A stretch of 64,000 nucleotides of DNA from Tipula vernalis (taxonomy: Eukaryota > Arthropoda > Insecta > Diptera > Tipulidae), in contig OY282560.1 in assembly GCA_958295665.1 (NCBI GenBank), forward strand, positions 44,950,333 to 45,014,332. Reading direction: 5' to 3'. The notes beneath the pieces were generated by a model. That model had not been told where the DNA came from, did no database searches, and was given only the letters and a program-made list of their open reading frames with translations. Positions 22,755 to 33,731 of this stretch are shown here, piece after piece (positions within the stretch are counted from its first letter, which is position 1; each line of letters begins with the position of its first letter). Both the position numbers and the translations under genes were made by a program.

Positions 22755-23038
22755 TTCTTTCACCATTTATCGATAAAAATGGAATTCTTCCTGTTGGTGG
22801 TCGTATTAAAAACATCATTAAATCATACTTTCGAAATGTTATCTTACAACAAAGGTATTGGCCAATGCTTGGTAAATCCGAAGCGAAACAAATAGTTTTC
22901 TAAGGCGTAACCTGCCTTTACGAAAGCGAACAGGAACAGCGATTGGTTGCAGAGCGCGGATGTCCAGCCAACATCCATAGCGACAACGGCCCGAACTTTG
23001 TGAGTTCGGTCACAGAACTGAAGAAATTACAATTAATA
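22755..23038 (+). pseudogene. BEL/Pao relic 2, integrase fragment
   Basis: The first part reads HPFIDKNGILPVGGRIKN, the conserved segment before the Pao integrase. A stop near 22900 follows. In the second part GCPANIHSDNGPNFVSSVTE (within 22953-23020) is the integrase core around the second catalytic aspartate, ending LKKLQLI at a TGA near 23039. About 150 residues normally separating these parts are missing, so it carries a large internal deletion. Confidence 0.75.
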
Positions 23039-23039
23039 T

Positions 23040-23520
23040 GAACGAATGTATAGGAAGGAAGGAAACAGATTGAATTTGACAAAGAATGTGAGGTTAGAGG
23101 AAAACTGGATTGAAGGAAGATCGGAAATAAAGAATTTCTATAGATCATGTACTCCATTCGTTCCACATCGAAGAAGAAAAAGATTTCTGAATCTACTAAT
23201 CCATATGATTATGGTCAAATATGGTGGACACAAATCATACGAAAATGTTTTGTTCGATCTATATCAATTGCGAATGCTCCCAAATTTTATTGAAATTTTT
23301 ATAATTAACGAGGATGTCACATAATGTTTCATCGTAATACGTGAGTCGTATTTTATTCACTTCGGTCCGCAATACCAAATTTATTGAAATCCCGCTAAAA
23401 ATGACCAAACATTTTGCTTGTCCAAAATAATTTTTCTCTACGTTTTAAGAGCTCTGGATTCTTAAGAAATCTGCCGTTTGTATGGCAGAGGTGCTCATTA
23501 ACACATGGTAATGTGCCAAT
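23040..23520. other. Unassigned; 92-codon open frame without known domain
   Basis: An open frame at 23046-23324 (MYRKEGNRLNLTKN...) has ordinary amino-acid composition and a basic HRRRKRF stretch. I recognise no family. It follows the Pao fragment directly and may be a remnant of something inserted there. Confidence 0.3.
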
Positions 23521-23725
23521 TTTATATGCTGGTTTGAGGATTGACTTAAGCGTTGAGTTTGGGATTGATTTGCGGGTTGATCTAGTTGGGTTAGGGTTGA
23601 GAGGTTGATTGAGTTGAAAGTTCAGATGGAAATTGATTTGGAGGTTTTGATTGAATTCTGTTGAGGGTTATTGAATGGGAGGTTACCTTGATTTGTTTTG
23701 AGTTGTAGTTCAGGATTGTGTTGAT
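23521..23725 (+). repeat. TTGA/GGTTGA-rich simple sequence
   Basis: Recurrent TTGAGTTTGG, GGTTGATTGAG and GATTGA words with marked G+T strand asymmetry. It has no coding significance. Confidence 0.6.
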
Positions 23726-24060
23726 GGACAAGTTCATGCACGCTTGTATTTGTCAAGCTGGCTGACGTCGCACCACTCAACCAACGATGATCGATCCATT
23801 TGCAGTTCTACAGTATTAGTTTCAGAATTCACAAGTTTCATTTAGTAAACTATGTCAATATTTAAAATTTAAGAATATCAACTGGTCCAAATACGATCCC
23901 AGAGGAAACTTTAACATAGGTTTGACTTCACACTACCAATGGGAACAAACTAAATCCTATATAATAAATATATTGTGTTGTAAGCTCTCAACAGCTTCTC
24001 GAAAATTTGTGTATATATCGTCTAATTGCTAGTGTTTCACCACAGTTTATATAGCAAACT
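23726..24060. other. Unassigned spacer before Gypsy relic
   Basis: No domain was recognised. A 5' LTR of the following Gypsy element would be expected near here but could not be identified. Confidence 0.4.
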
Positions 24061-24084
24061 TCGCGAATTCAAAGAAATTTGCAG

Positions 24085-24459
24085 TAGCACTCACTGTCGG
24101 ACGAGTAGTGCGTCCATTGCAAGGATTAGGAAATAAAACCATAGTACGCGACGTGTACCCATTTACATTCTCGTCACAAAAATCGACGATACTTCTCGGA
24201 TGTTAAGGATGCAACATTTACTTGATAAAGATTATCCTACTCTCGAGGGATCTCCTAAATTTAGAAATAACCGAGTGAATGCATTAGCATACCAGTATAA
24301 ACCGGAGGAGAAGCAAAGAGAAACAAATGTCTCAAGATGTCAGTTGTCAGTGTTACCGGCTGCCTTAGTAAAAATACATGATCTTACTCCAAAGATTAGA
24401 TTTAAGTCGAGGAGAAGGTACGCGGTTCAAGACTTTATATCATTGTTAGTAGAAGGGTA
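24085..24459 (+). pseudogene. Gypsy pol, possible protease C-terminus and linker
   Basis: One frame reads VRPLQGLGNKTIVRDVYPF near 24110-24165, which resembles the end of a retroviral-type aspartic protease (the glycine-rich flap side), though the catalytic DSG motif is not visible. Downstream, 24200-24459 (MLRMQHLLDKDYPTLEG...) is a linker of unclear role. The assignment depends mainly on position just before RT. Confidence 0.35.
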
Positions 24460-24734
24460 ACTTAGCACTGGCAGTGGTAACTTAGCAATTGCAAATTGTA
24501 CCAATAGACGATACATCCAGAAGGTGAAACCAGAATTCCAACACTTGGTAGCAGCTGTGACACCAGAATTGGACATTTAGGATCCTGATGCTGGGGCACG
24601 AGAATTGGCAAACATAAATTTGGTAAGTGTTGCATTTTTGAAGAATTTATATCACTACACGGGGTACAACAAGTACGTTTCTCTTTTCGACACTGTCAGT
24701 CCGAGTAGTTTCGTGCGGAGAGCGGCGATACCAT

Positions 24735-25560
24735 TTGAGGTCAACGAGGCTGGAGGATATTGAGGTAGAACCGTTCGATTATGAGATGGATATTCATTTG
24801 ACTTCGGACGTACCGTTTCACCACGCACCACGACGTATAGCTTATGTAGAAAAGATTGAGGTTCAGAAGAAAATTTGCGATATGATCAAAGAAGGGATAA
24901 TACGCCAAGCGATTCACCATATGCCTCAGCAATTGTGCTTATAAAAAAGAAGGATGGAAGCACCAGAATGTGCGTAGACTATCGCGCTCTTAACAAATTA
25001 ACGATAAGGGACAGTTATCCGCTGCCTTTGATTGATGACTGTGACGAATATTTAGGGGAAAAAAAATAATTTACGTTGCTGGATTTGAAAAGCGGGTTTC
25101 ACCAGGTACGCGTATCACCGCGATCGGGTTAATTCACCGCTTTTGTAAAACCGCATGGACAATACGAATATCTTCGCGTGCCATTTGGATTGAAGAATGC
25201 GCCAGCGATCTTTCAACGATTAATAAATATAATTTTCAAAGATTTTCTGGAAAAGGGTGAAATTATTATTTGTATGGACGATATATTGTTGGCAACGGAA
25301 ACTCTGGTCGAACACAAGAAATTAATGAGGAAAATATTGCGACGATTGGCACGACGAGGTTTACTACTATACTTGAAGAAATGTCAATTTTGTTGTACGA
25401 AAATCATTTACTTGGGGTACTCTGTTACTTCGGAAGGAATAAGACCAAGTGAGGCTACTATTACTATTTTCGTATTTCCATCGGTTTGTCCCGGAATTCT
25501 CGAGAATCGCACACCCGATGCAAAATCTGTTGAAGGAAAACGTTCCTTTGATTTTTGACG
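24735..25560 (+). pseudogene. Gypsy reverse transcriptase, with stops and a CMDD active site
   Basis: This would copy the element RNA into DNA. The N-terminal part (FDYEMDIHLTSDVPFHHAPR) changes frame near 24880 into SPYASAIVLIKKKDGS and CVDYRALNKLTIRDSYPLP. Stops at 25067-25069 and 25130-25132 interrupt the same frame around LLDLKSGFHQV, then PFGLKNAPAIFQRL follows. The catalytic box is IICMDDILLA, with cysteine where YXDD is normal. After CCTKIIYLGYSVTSEGI the frame breaks again near 25450, with several residues missing before SYFHRFVPEFS. Confidence 0.88.
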
Positions 25561-26145
25561 AAAAATGCCGAGAAGCATTCGAAAAATTGAAGAAATTACT
25601 GATGACTGGCCCAATACTAGCGATTTATCATCCGGAGCGAGAAACTGAATTGCACTACGACGCCAGTTCACATGGATTCGGAGGGGCATTGATGCAGAAG
25701 CAAAATGACGGAAAATTTCATCCGACGGCATTTTATTGGAGGGCTAGTACGGCGGCAGAAGCCAAATATCACAGTTTTGAATTAGAAACATTGGCCATTT
25801 TATATTCACTGGAAAGATTCAGAATATATTTGCAGGGCATACAGTTCACAGTGATAACTGATTGCAATTCGCTGCACTTGACGCTGGAAAGAAAGCACAT
25901 GATTCCGAGGATTGCTAGATGGGCATTGGAATTTTCAAAATTCACATTTGAGACGAGACATAGACCAGGAATAAACATGGCACATGTAGACGCACTAAGC
26001 CGATGCCACACAAAAAATGAGGAGGAAATAGTGGCCCACGTGGACGTGGAAACAAAAGAAGAGGTAGAGGGGACGAAAGCGGTCACGAAATGCATGGTAG
26101 CGGCAGTGGATCCAATCAGCGTTAAGATGCAATTACAATTGGCCC
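25470..26145 (+). pseudogene. Gypsy RNase H region
   Basis: This part degrades the RNA of the hybrid and sits between RT and integrase. The thumb/connection segment (SYFHRFVPEFSRIAHPMQNL) leads to ELHYDASSHGFGGALMQ, containing the first acidic residue. FELETLAILYSLERFRIYL and FTVITDCNSLH carry the next conserved acids, and HRPGINMAHVDALSR is the usual C-terminal motif. It is the best preserved part of the element. The integrase zinc-binding region that should follow is missing: the frame changes at about 26150 directly into the integrase core. Confidence 0.88.
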
Positions 26146-26149
26146 AAAA

Positions 26150-27005
26150 CAGATTCCATTCGATACATTGCACGTGGATCATTTTGGCCCATTACCGGCA
26201 CTCATGAACAAAAGAAGGCATGTATTGGTCATTGTGGATGCTTTTACGAAGGATGTTGAATTATTTGTGGTAAATTCAACGAACACGAAAGAGGTTATGT
26301 CGTCTCTGGAGAAATATTTCACATTTTATAGTCGACCACGTAGAATCATTTCGGATCGAGGTACCTGTTTTACGTCCTTGGAATTTGCGGAATTTTTGTC
26401 GGGAAATAATGTGGAACATGTGAAGGTGGCCACCGCATCGGCCCAGGCCAATGGCCAGGCCGAAAGGGTTAATCGAATTTTGAAGGCCGCTCTGGGAAAA
26501 TTAAGTAATCCCATCAATCACGCGAACTGGTCACAGAAATTACAACAGATCGAATACACAATTAATAATTCGACGCATGCTACTACGAAAGAAACACCAA
26601 GCAAATTATTATTCGGTGCAGAACAATGAGGAAAAATAGTGGACGAACTGTCAGAATATTTAGCTATTAAGGAGACACCTGAGGCACCAAGAGATTTGGC
26701 AGAGCTGCGAGCAAACGCTCACAACAAAATCACCGAGAGGCAAGAATACGAGATGAATCGCCATGAGGATCATCAAAAATCAACGAAACGATTCAATGTT
26801 GAAGATTATGTGGTAATTCAAAACGTAGATACAGTTGTAGGATCAAATAAAAAGCTCATTCCAAAATACCTCGGTCCATATGTGGTTCATAAAGTTTTAG
26901 GAAATGATAGATACGTTATCCGAAACATTGAGGGTTGTCAGGAGACACAACTTCCATACGATGGAGTTGTAGAAGCGAATAAAATGCTTGCTATTCGCAG
27001 TAACC
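26150..27005 (+). pseudogene. Gypsy integrase core and C-terminal region
   Basis: This part inserts element DNA. The core begins HVDHFGPLPALMNKRRHVLV with the first catalytic aspartate, then IISDRGTCFTSLEF with the second and ANGQAERVNRILKAAL with the glutamate, so DDE is complete. The frame meets a stop at 26627-26629 (GAEQ*), then continues in another frame at 26639 into the C-terminal domain (LIPKYLGPYVVHKVLGNDRY, PYDGVVEANK). The N-terminal HHCC zinc finger is deleted. Homology fades at about 26990. Confidence 0.88.
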
Positions 27006-27009
27006 GATA

Positions 27010-28274
27010 TTTTAAAAATCAGTACAGATTTAGGTCTGTCGACAAGAAAAACAAATTCGCTGACTGCTGCGTTGGGAGTTGGTGCTGGGAAGAGGAAAAT
27101 ATTCCAACCAAACTTAAGACAGGACTTGTTTTTGTTTAATCATCGTCTTGATTCCTTTTTCGAGTCTCGATTTTGCAAAGTGGTGAATACCAAAAATTCC
27201 CGGGCGATAAAAAGATCTGAATGTTTTGTGTATTGCAATGATATGCCAGGATTGGTTGACTATATTAAAGACAACAGAGCATTGCAGGAAGTGGATTTGA
27301 AATTCGGTCTTGACCGAAGCTGAGGAAGCTAATTGTAATTCGGATACTAAGAAAGCGAAGGATTCGGGTGTGAGGAAATTGATCATTCTTGGAATTATTT
27401 CTGATACGCAAGAAAACTACATGAATGTTCTTACTCTCTGGTCTTGTCTGAATTTGCAATGCATTAACACAATCATTGCTACGGATCTAAAACTAGCCAA
27501 TATTATGACTGGTGTTATGGCACATTCTTGCCATTTTCCGTGTACGTGGTGTACCGCATCGAAAGACAATTTAAATATATGCGGAAATTACAGAACCATC
27601 GGTACCTACCGTGAAAATCACGAGGCCGTCAAAAATACCGGCAGTAAAAAAACTAATTCCAAGAATTTCCACAGTAACATCCACGAGCCTATATTTACAG
27701 GAAACCCAGACACGCTGATCATCGAAATAATCCCTCCACCTGAACTTCATCTGATGTTGGGAGTTGTAAACACTCTGTATAACCACATGCTGAAGGAATT
27801 CCAGCACGATGCTGAAGAATGGGCTAAGTCATGCAATGTGTCCAAAGATTTCGTACATGGGGCTTCCGCTTTTGCTGGAAATGCCTGCAAAACTTTGTTA
27901 AACAGAATAGATATTCTTTTGGCAAAATGTACCATCCATTGTTTGAAGTATGTCAAATGTTTTAGTGACTTCAAATGTCGTGAATTCGTGTTTTTTAACT
28001 TTTCTTGACGAACAATTTGAGGTTTATGTTTCACAATTCAAAACAAGTTATCTAGACCTGGGAATCTCAACCACTCCTTTTTTTCACGTGCCATATTTTT
28101 GCCGCAAAATGGACTGTGGACTCGGTTACTATAACGAACAAGCGATGGAGTCCGTTCATCAAGATTTACGACTTTAAAAATACATGGGTGAATTACAAAG
28201 TAAATCGCACACATCCAGATTTTAATACTAAATTACTGAGAGCTGTACGGGAATATAACTCCCGTCATGTTTAA
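27010..28274 (+). pseudogene. Uncharacterised multi-copy protein family member (PCTWC family), broken
   Basis: Three pieces make one protein. Piece 1 (about 27010-27310) reads TDLGLSTRKTNSLTAALGVG and ECFVYCNDMPGLVDYI. Piece 2 (27310-27980) reads GVRKLIILGIISDTQENYMN, ATDLKLANIMTGVMAHSCHF followed by PCTWC, and PPPELHLMLGVVNTLYNHM. Piece 3 (about 28008-28274) reads FFHVPYFCRKMDCGLGYY, EQAMESVHQDL and a tail ending SRHV. The frame changes near 27310, 27990 and 28180. From memory this resembles proteins of unknown function repeated in insect and cnidarian genomes, which suggests a transposon origin. The HxxCxWC-like cluster could bind zinc. I cannot assign a reaction. It abuts the Gypsy integrase end without a visible spacer. 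Confidence 0.55.
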
Positions 28275-29825
28275 AGAATGATTTTTTTTCTAATTTTTAT
28301 TCCAGTTTACAAACAATTCAAGGCATTCATTCCAATATCGATCACGAAAAAAAACTTGATTTTTAGTGAAATTTAGTTCAAGCTGAGTGCTTTTTTGTAT
28401 GGAGAAAAATTGAAAATTCAAAAAAAAAATTTTTGGAATTTTTTCATTTTTGGCGCAAAAAATCTTAAAATTGTGTTTTTTTGAAACGGCTTCCGGGATT
28501 TAGCTGATTTTTGCGTTTTCGAACTTCTCGAAGGTGAAACTTTCAATGGCCGAAGGGAAATCGAGAGTGGTTTTTTGGCCCATTTAAATTTGGTTCAGGG
28601 AAACCGTGAAGTGCTACGTGTATTCACATTGGGTGCATTCATGTAAACCAACTATTGGCAACATGTTTGGTAAAATTTCATAGCAATGTGATAGTTTAAA
28701 TGCCACGTTTTCCATCGGTAGATTTTTGAACCTGAATGAGCCTATTGTATACCTATTCAGACGAGTCAACACATGGTGCATCAACTAATGATATTTTTAT
28801 ATGCATGAGTAAAACTTTATTCAATATGCGTACTGGATGAATTAAATGTTAAATATTTTGATTTGGGGTGTTTATCGATTCGTTCCTCCAAAACCAACAC
28901 AATGGTTTATACAAGCCCGAAACGATTTGTTTGGCCTCGTTTATTGTTGTATTCACTAAGTATTGATCGGCTACTTATGACATAACTCGATACATTTTGT
29001 ATAACATAGATGAATATAAATCTGTGAAAATTCGCATTTTTCAGGAAATCGTTTTGTGACCACAGAAATGTAGCCATGATTTTGTAGTGGTATCTGAATA
29101 TTAACTGATACATTCGGGTTTGTGTTGGTTTTGATTCCTCTAGTAAAATGTTTATTGAAAATGTAGAACAAAAATATTTTCTCCTCCAGCATAGTTTATA
29201 GGCAAAGGGGTAAGAAACAGTGCAGTTGTTGATTCGTATAAATAGGCTGATTGATAGGTATTGACACATAAAGGCGGGTTTTGAAAAAATCACAAACGAA
29301 TTTTTTTTCCTTTCATGTTGTTGAAATATTTTTGGTTTATATTTGAAATTTACCGCAAATTTAATGTATCACATTTTATTGCTTATTAGCTTTTCTTATC
29401 AAACATTAACTTTTCGAGCTAATGAGATAAAGTTGCACTTTCTGTATTTTATACGGCTTAAGTTTAAGTTCCTGTTTAATATTTGGTGAATATTCCAATG
29501 CGACACATTAAGAACTTTTACCAATTGTTTTTCGCCTTATTTCGGATTAAGCTGAACTCGGCGAAATTTACTTCCCGAAACTTTCTTCGAAAGTTGCTTT
29601 TAATTTCAGACCGCTTTTTTTGCGATGTTTCATCTGACGAACAATGTATAATTTAAAATGAAATCTACTGAGGCTTAAGAAATAAAAATTCGATATTTTA
29701 AAATTTCGACATTTTGAAAATTGTGATATAGATTTAGATATTTTTATTTCTATATAATGTTTGGTGAAATTTTATACCCCACCCTCAAAAATACGCGCTT
29801 AACATTGCGCTGCTGACGACGCAAA
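28275..29825. other. Unassigned AT-rich stretch
   Basis: No recognisable coding, RNA or repeat feature on either strand. Open frames of 128 and 73 codons on the minus strand (28907-29293) overlap in different frames and lack motifs. Confidence 0.5.
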
Positions 29826-29827
29826 AG

Positions 29828-31050
29828 TATTGGGTGTGTGAATTAATTCTTAGACTCGACATTAAGATGTCGCTACGTGAGATTCCGTATAGTTTGACAA
29901 GCAATTCCAATTGCATTTTGTAGCTGTTACAATTGTCAATCTAATTCAGAGCAGAAAGTGTTATTTTTCATATTACGTCATTTTTTTGTAATCGATTTAA
30001 AATGGATTGTGATAAGTTGTTTTTTCGAGGGGTTCTTCTTTTCTTTTTTGATTCCAAGAAAACTGCCGCTAAAGCTCACCGATTGCTTTCTGATACTTAT
30101 GGTAATCAAGCTCCATCGAGAGCAAGCTGTTTCAATTGGTTTCATCGATTCCAAAGTGGCGATTTTGAGTTGACAGACAAAGAACGGCCAGATCAGCCAA
30201 AAAAGTTTGAAGAAATTGGATGAAAATGCATGTCAAATGCAAAAAGAACTTGCAATGCAGTTAAACATTGACCGATCAACCATTTCTCATCGTTTGCACG
30301 CAATGGGAAAGATTCGAAAGCTTGAAAGATGGGTCCCACATCAACTGTCCGAAAATCAATTGAGAGCACGAATTGAAGCATGCAAAAAAAATCTTGCTGA
30401 GCACAAAAAACATAGTTTTTTGCATCGAATTGTTACTGGCGATGAAAAGTGGATCTATTATGACAATCCCAAACGTAAAGCAGCTTACGTCGATCCAGGC
30501 CAAGCAGGACCATCGCAGCCAAAACGAGATATTCATTGCGATAAGGTTATGCTGAGTATTTGGTGGGACCAGAAAGGTGTGGTGTATTATGAGCTATTAA
30601 ATCCAAATGAAACGGTTACAGGTGACCGCTACCGGCACCAACTGGGCAATTTGGCGCGTGCATTAGACGAAAAACGGCCAGCAATAGCGAACAAAAGCTA
30701 TAAAGTTTTGTTTCATGATGACAATGCCAGACGACATCGTGCAAAAACCGCTCAAAACAAGGTAGAGCAACACGGTTGAGATCGGCTTGAACAACCTGTG
30801 TATTCTCCAGATCTTGCACCTTCTGACTACCATTTGTTTCGATCAATGCAAATAGGCCTGGCTGACGTATGCTTCTGAAATGCCGAAGAAGTGCGAAATT
30901 CGATCGATGGCTGGATAGCTGGGAAAGTTGTTGGCTTCTTCAAACGAGGAATCCACAAACTTCCCAGGAGATGGCAGGAAGTCATAGCTAACGATCGCGA
31001 ATATGTTGTCTTTTTAATTAAACTTGTGACAGCCAAACTTTTAAACGTGA
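29828..31050 (+). mobile_element. mariner (Tc1/mariner) DNA transposon, inactivated
   Basis: The transposase is nearly complete but carries stops and a frame change. A possible left TIR begins TTGGGTGTGTGAATTAATTC at 29830, directly after a TA dinucleotide as mariner insertion requires. No matching right TIR could be found downstream, so the element may be truncated after the transposase or the left end misidentified. Confidence 0.7.
30002..31025 (+). pseudogene. mariner transposase, D,D34D type, frameshift and stops
   Basis: The enzyme would cut and paste the element at TA sites. ATG at 30002 opens MDCDKLFF; the N-terminal helix-turn-helix (DSKKTAAKAHRLLSDTYGNQ) is followed by a frame change near 30200-30225. 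The next frame has WVPHQLSENQ, the linker motif of mariner. The first catalytic D is in IVTGDEKWIYY, the second in LFHDDNARRH and the third in YSPDLAPSDYHLF, the usual D,D34D set. Stops at 30777-30779 and 30876-30878 break the C-terminal part, which continues through GIHKLPRRWQEVIAND. It resembles mauritiana/mellifera-type mariners; the subfamily is not certain. Confidence 0.9.
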
Positions 31051-31429
31051 ACATATATTCAATTTGGTTAATCCATTTTAGTGTATCTACTAAAGCAAAT
31101 TCGCTCGTTTTTCTTGCCTCCTGAAAAATATCGAAAACGTAGACACACTAAGCAGATAGTTTGACATCTTAGTTCATTTTGATAGAGTTCTGTCTAAATT
31201 AATCCAAAATTATTTAACATTCGGAAAATCATGCGAATAGTGGAAATCAAATGCAATTGAAAAATATAGGAATATTATTAGCCCAGCGGCTTGATTTCTG
31301 AAACTTCTGATTAAGCTAATTGAACCCTCAGAGCTCCGTGGCAACACTCTGTTTAAATTTCAAAGTGATCTGAATCGTCGCTTTTATTGTTGTTCAGCCT
31401 TCTTTTCTTGATTTCCAGTCGTTTCAATT
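31051..31429. other. Unassigned spacer
   Basis: Nothing recognisable beyond the run-on frame after mariner. Confidence 0.4.
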
Positions 31430-31880
31430 TTTTCAGGATTCTTCCAGATTTTCGAAATTTTTGGGGGGTTTAACCGAAATTACACGAATAGGTTTAAGTT
31501 TTAGGATTGCAAAGTTTATTCGATTGTTCGATAATATTCGAATATCTAACATGGATTATTTAAGTTTGGTTGAAATTTCCTGGGTTTTAATATTTTGAAA
31601 TTATTCGAATCTTACATTCATCTTAGCTTTGATTTGTGTTTCATCCGAGGATAAAGGAGTTCGAAAATAATTTTCAAGATTTCTCGAAGGTTTCATCCGA
31701 ATTTTTTTTAGGTTATTTTAATTGATGCGAGCTTAAATTTAGGGTTAAGGCCTAACGAAATATCATAGAATCGGAAGTGAATTACGATTCTTTAAATAGT
31801 GTGAAGATCTGATTCAGCTTTTCGATAAAACTTTATATTGATTTATTTAAAAACTCGAAAACTGAATAATCGAGTAGTGG
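31430..31880 (+). repeat. ATTCGA-word dispersed repeat, second long copy
   Basis: Words such as ATTCGATTGTTCGATA, GATTTTCGAAATTTTT and GTGTTTCATC match those in 21780-22500, where ATTCGATTGTTCGATAC occurs. The similarity is patchy, as expected for old copies of one family. Confidence 0.45.
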
Positions 31881-32437
31881 TAAATATCGATAGTTTTGTT
31901 CAAAGTAAGAATTTTTTCGAATAAAGTAAGAAATAAGCAGGCCTCATTTAAAATGTAATTTCGTAATTGTTGAATTTGGCCCAAAATACTCAAAAAATGT
32001 ATTATTCGGACAATATAATAAAATGCCAAGAACAACAAACAAAATCTGGGATTCGATCAAATTTTTGAAAATTAAAATCCCCAAAAAAGAAATACAAAAT
32101 AATGTGCCCCATTAGGGAAGCTACAAAAGGACGCTACATAATTTCTTATCATAAGGAACTACATAATTTCTTGGAGAATGTTTTCGGTTTTTGATTGAAT
32201 AACAACTCAAGTAACAGGAAAAAACGAAATTGTGTGTTTCAAGTGAAAAAAATAAAAATAAAGTAATGTGCACAACATGGTGGTGGCTTAAAAATCTTGA
32301 TTGAGCCGAGTGAATCTTTGTTTCACGGAAAAACCATATACGCATGTCAAAAGTGAATTAAATGTACAGTTTCTGCGCCAATTTAAAATTTTGTTGTCTG
32401 CCTGTGGTTTTGTAAAACAAAAAAAAATATTAAGAAC
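31881..32437. other. Unassigned sequence left of hAT insertion
   Basis: AT-rich sequence. CTACATAATTTCTT occurs twice near 32134-32175 and again at 37386-37399. No gene was recognised. Confidence 0.4.
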
Positions 32438-32445
32438 GATGTAGC
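32438..32445. other. Left 8-bp target-site duplication (GATGTAGC)
   Basis: GATGTAGC directly precedes the CAGTG terminus and is repeated exactly at 34549-34556. Eight-base duplications are diagnostic of hAT insertion. Confidence 0.9.
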
Positions 32446-33256
32446 CAGTGTTGTGCAATTATGCGTAAAAAATAATTTTTTACATACATTACGTAAAAAA
32501 TTGTAAAATACGGTAAAAATTGTAATTAATGTAAAATATTGTAATAAATGTAAAAAATATTAAAAGTGATGCCATCTACAAGAATTAAGAAATACTAATA
32601 CCACACCACTCACATACTCAAACCTCTCTAAAAATTTTCAATCGATTTTAACGAAAATTATAATCAAAATAAAATAACATTGCAAAATTTATAATTTTTA
32701 ATTAATTAAATTATCATAATGAATATTGCATATAGTATGTTCAACAAACCAACATGAATAATCAGTCATATTGATTAAACTACAATTCCACTTTTATCAT
32801 TTTTCAAATCAAAAATAAGATTCCTTTAATAGAAATGTGCACATAAAATCATTGATTAATGATTTGATTAGTTAATTATGCTTTACCAGATAGTAATTTT
32901 TGTAGTAGGTATGTATATATTCACGCTAGAATTTATCGCAATGCCATCTGTGGTTAGTTTTAGCAAATAAATCAAAAAAAAATTTTAAGAGTGCAATTGC
33001 TGTTTACTAAACCCGCCGCAATTTTTGTGTATATTGACAAAATTCGCCCGCTTCCGCTCAAAAGTATTTCGGATAATGTAAATTATTTCACAGAAATACG
33101 AGCATTATATTATGTCGGCCGCATGACATAACGATCTTGTGCAATTGTACGATCGCAATTGTTTCGTGCATTTTTGCTTGATTTGACCGGATACATGATT
33201 TCATAGAATCATTAAACTGCATAAAATACATAATCATTATTACTGATACTCTGACA

Positions 33257-33490
33257 GTGACAGTAAATAAGAAACGATGTAGCAGTGATAATATGGATGG
33301 AAGTGATTGTGATTGGAATTGGAATTACCTATTGTACATGAATAAAAATTTTGTGCCGAAAGAGAATTTAAATCGGAAGGATCATTCTCCCAAAAAGAAT
33401 CCACAAATAGCGTGTACCGAATTTCAATATTATAACGTATCCCGTTCGCGGGGGCTATATATTCCCGTAGTGTTTAGTATGAGAAAATAA
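33257..33490 (+). CDS. Small open frame inside hAT element, unknown
   Basis: The 77-codon frame opens with MTVNKKRCSSDNMDGSDCDW. Its first two-thirds are polar and fairly ordinary in composition; the last part (TEFQYYNVSRSRGLYI) is encoded by the internal repeat at 33404-33500. It could be a captured exon fragment or chance. I recognise no family. Confidence 0.2.
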   Translation: MTVNKKRCSSDNMDGSDCDWNWNYLLYMNKNFVPKENLNRKDHSPKKNPQIACTEFQYYNVSRSRGLYIPVVFSMRK

Positions 33491-33731
33491 ACGTTTATTC
33501 TACAACTTCCCATGTTTCTTAACCGATTGAAGTGAAATTTAGTATGCAAGTTTATATTGGCCCACAAATAACGTGTACCGAATTTCAATATTATAGCATA
33601 TCCCGTTCCGATTATACGGCTGGCTATATATTCCCGTAGTGTTTAGTATTTGAAAATCAACGTTTCTTCTACAACTTTTCTTCTACAACGGGATACGTTA
33701 TAATATTGAAATTCGGTACACGTTATTTGTG
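33404..33731. repeat. Direct and inverted copies of a repeat inside the hAT element
   Basis: Copy 1 (33404-33510) and copy 2 (33561-33681) are direct repeats sharing CGTGTACCGAATTTCAATAT, CTATATATTCCCGTAGTG and TTCTACAACTT. A third, partial copy at 33688-33731 is inverted (ACGGGATACGTTATAATATT). The inverted copy can pair with copy 1 or 2 to form a hairpin of roughly 44 bp. Confidence 0.8.

Larger units (their letters stand above)
24070..27005 (+). mobile_element. Gypsy (Ty3) LTR retrotransposon relic, pol region
   Basis: About 2.9 kb of pol is present in Gypsy order: possible protease end, RT, RNase H, integrase. No LTR, Gag or envelope was recognised. Multiple stops, frame changes and deletions mark it as dead. 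It passes abruptly into an unrelated gene-family sequence at about 26985-27020. Confidence 0.85.

Noticed and set aside
27114..28034. Minus-strand frames opposite the PCTWC family
   Set aside because: They are antisense shadows of the plus-strand protein, whose conserved motifs define the coding strand.
28907..29293. 128-codon minus-strand frame
   Set aside because: It overlaps another frame of similar length and has no recognisable domain; AT-rich sequence gives such frames by chance.
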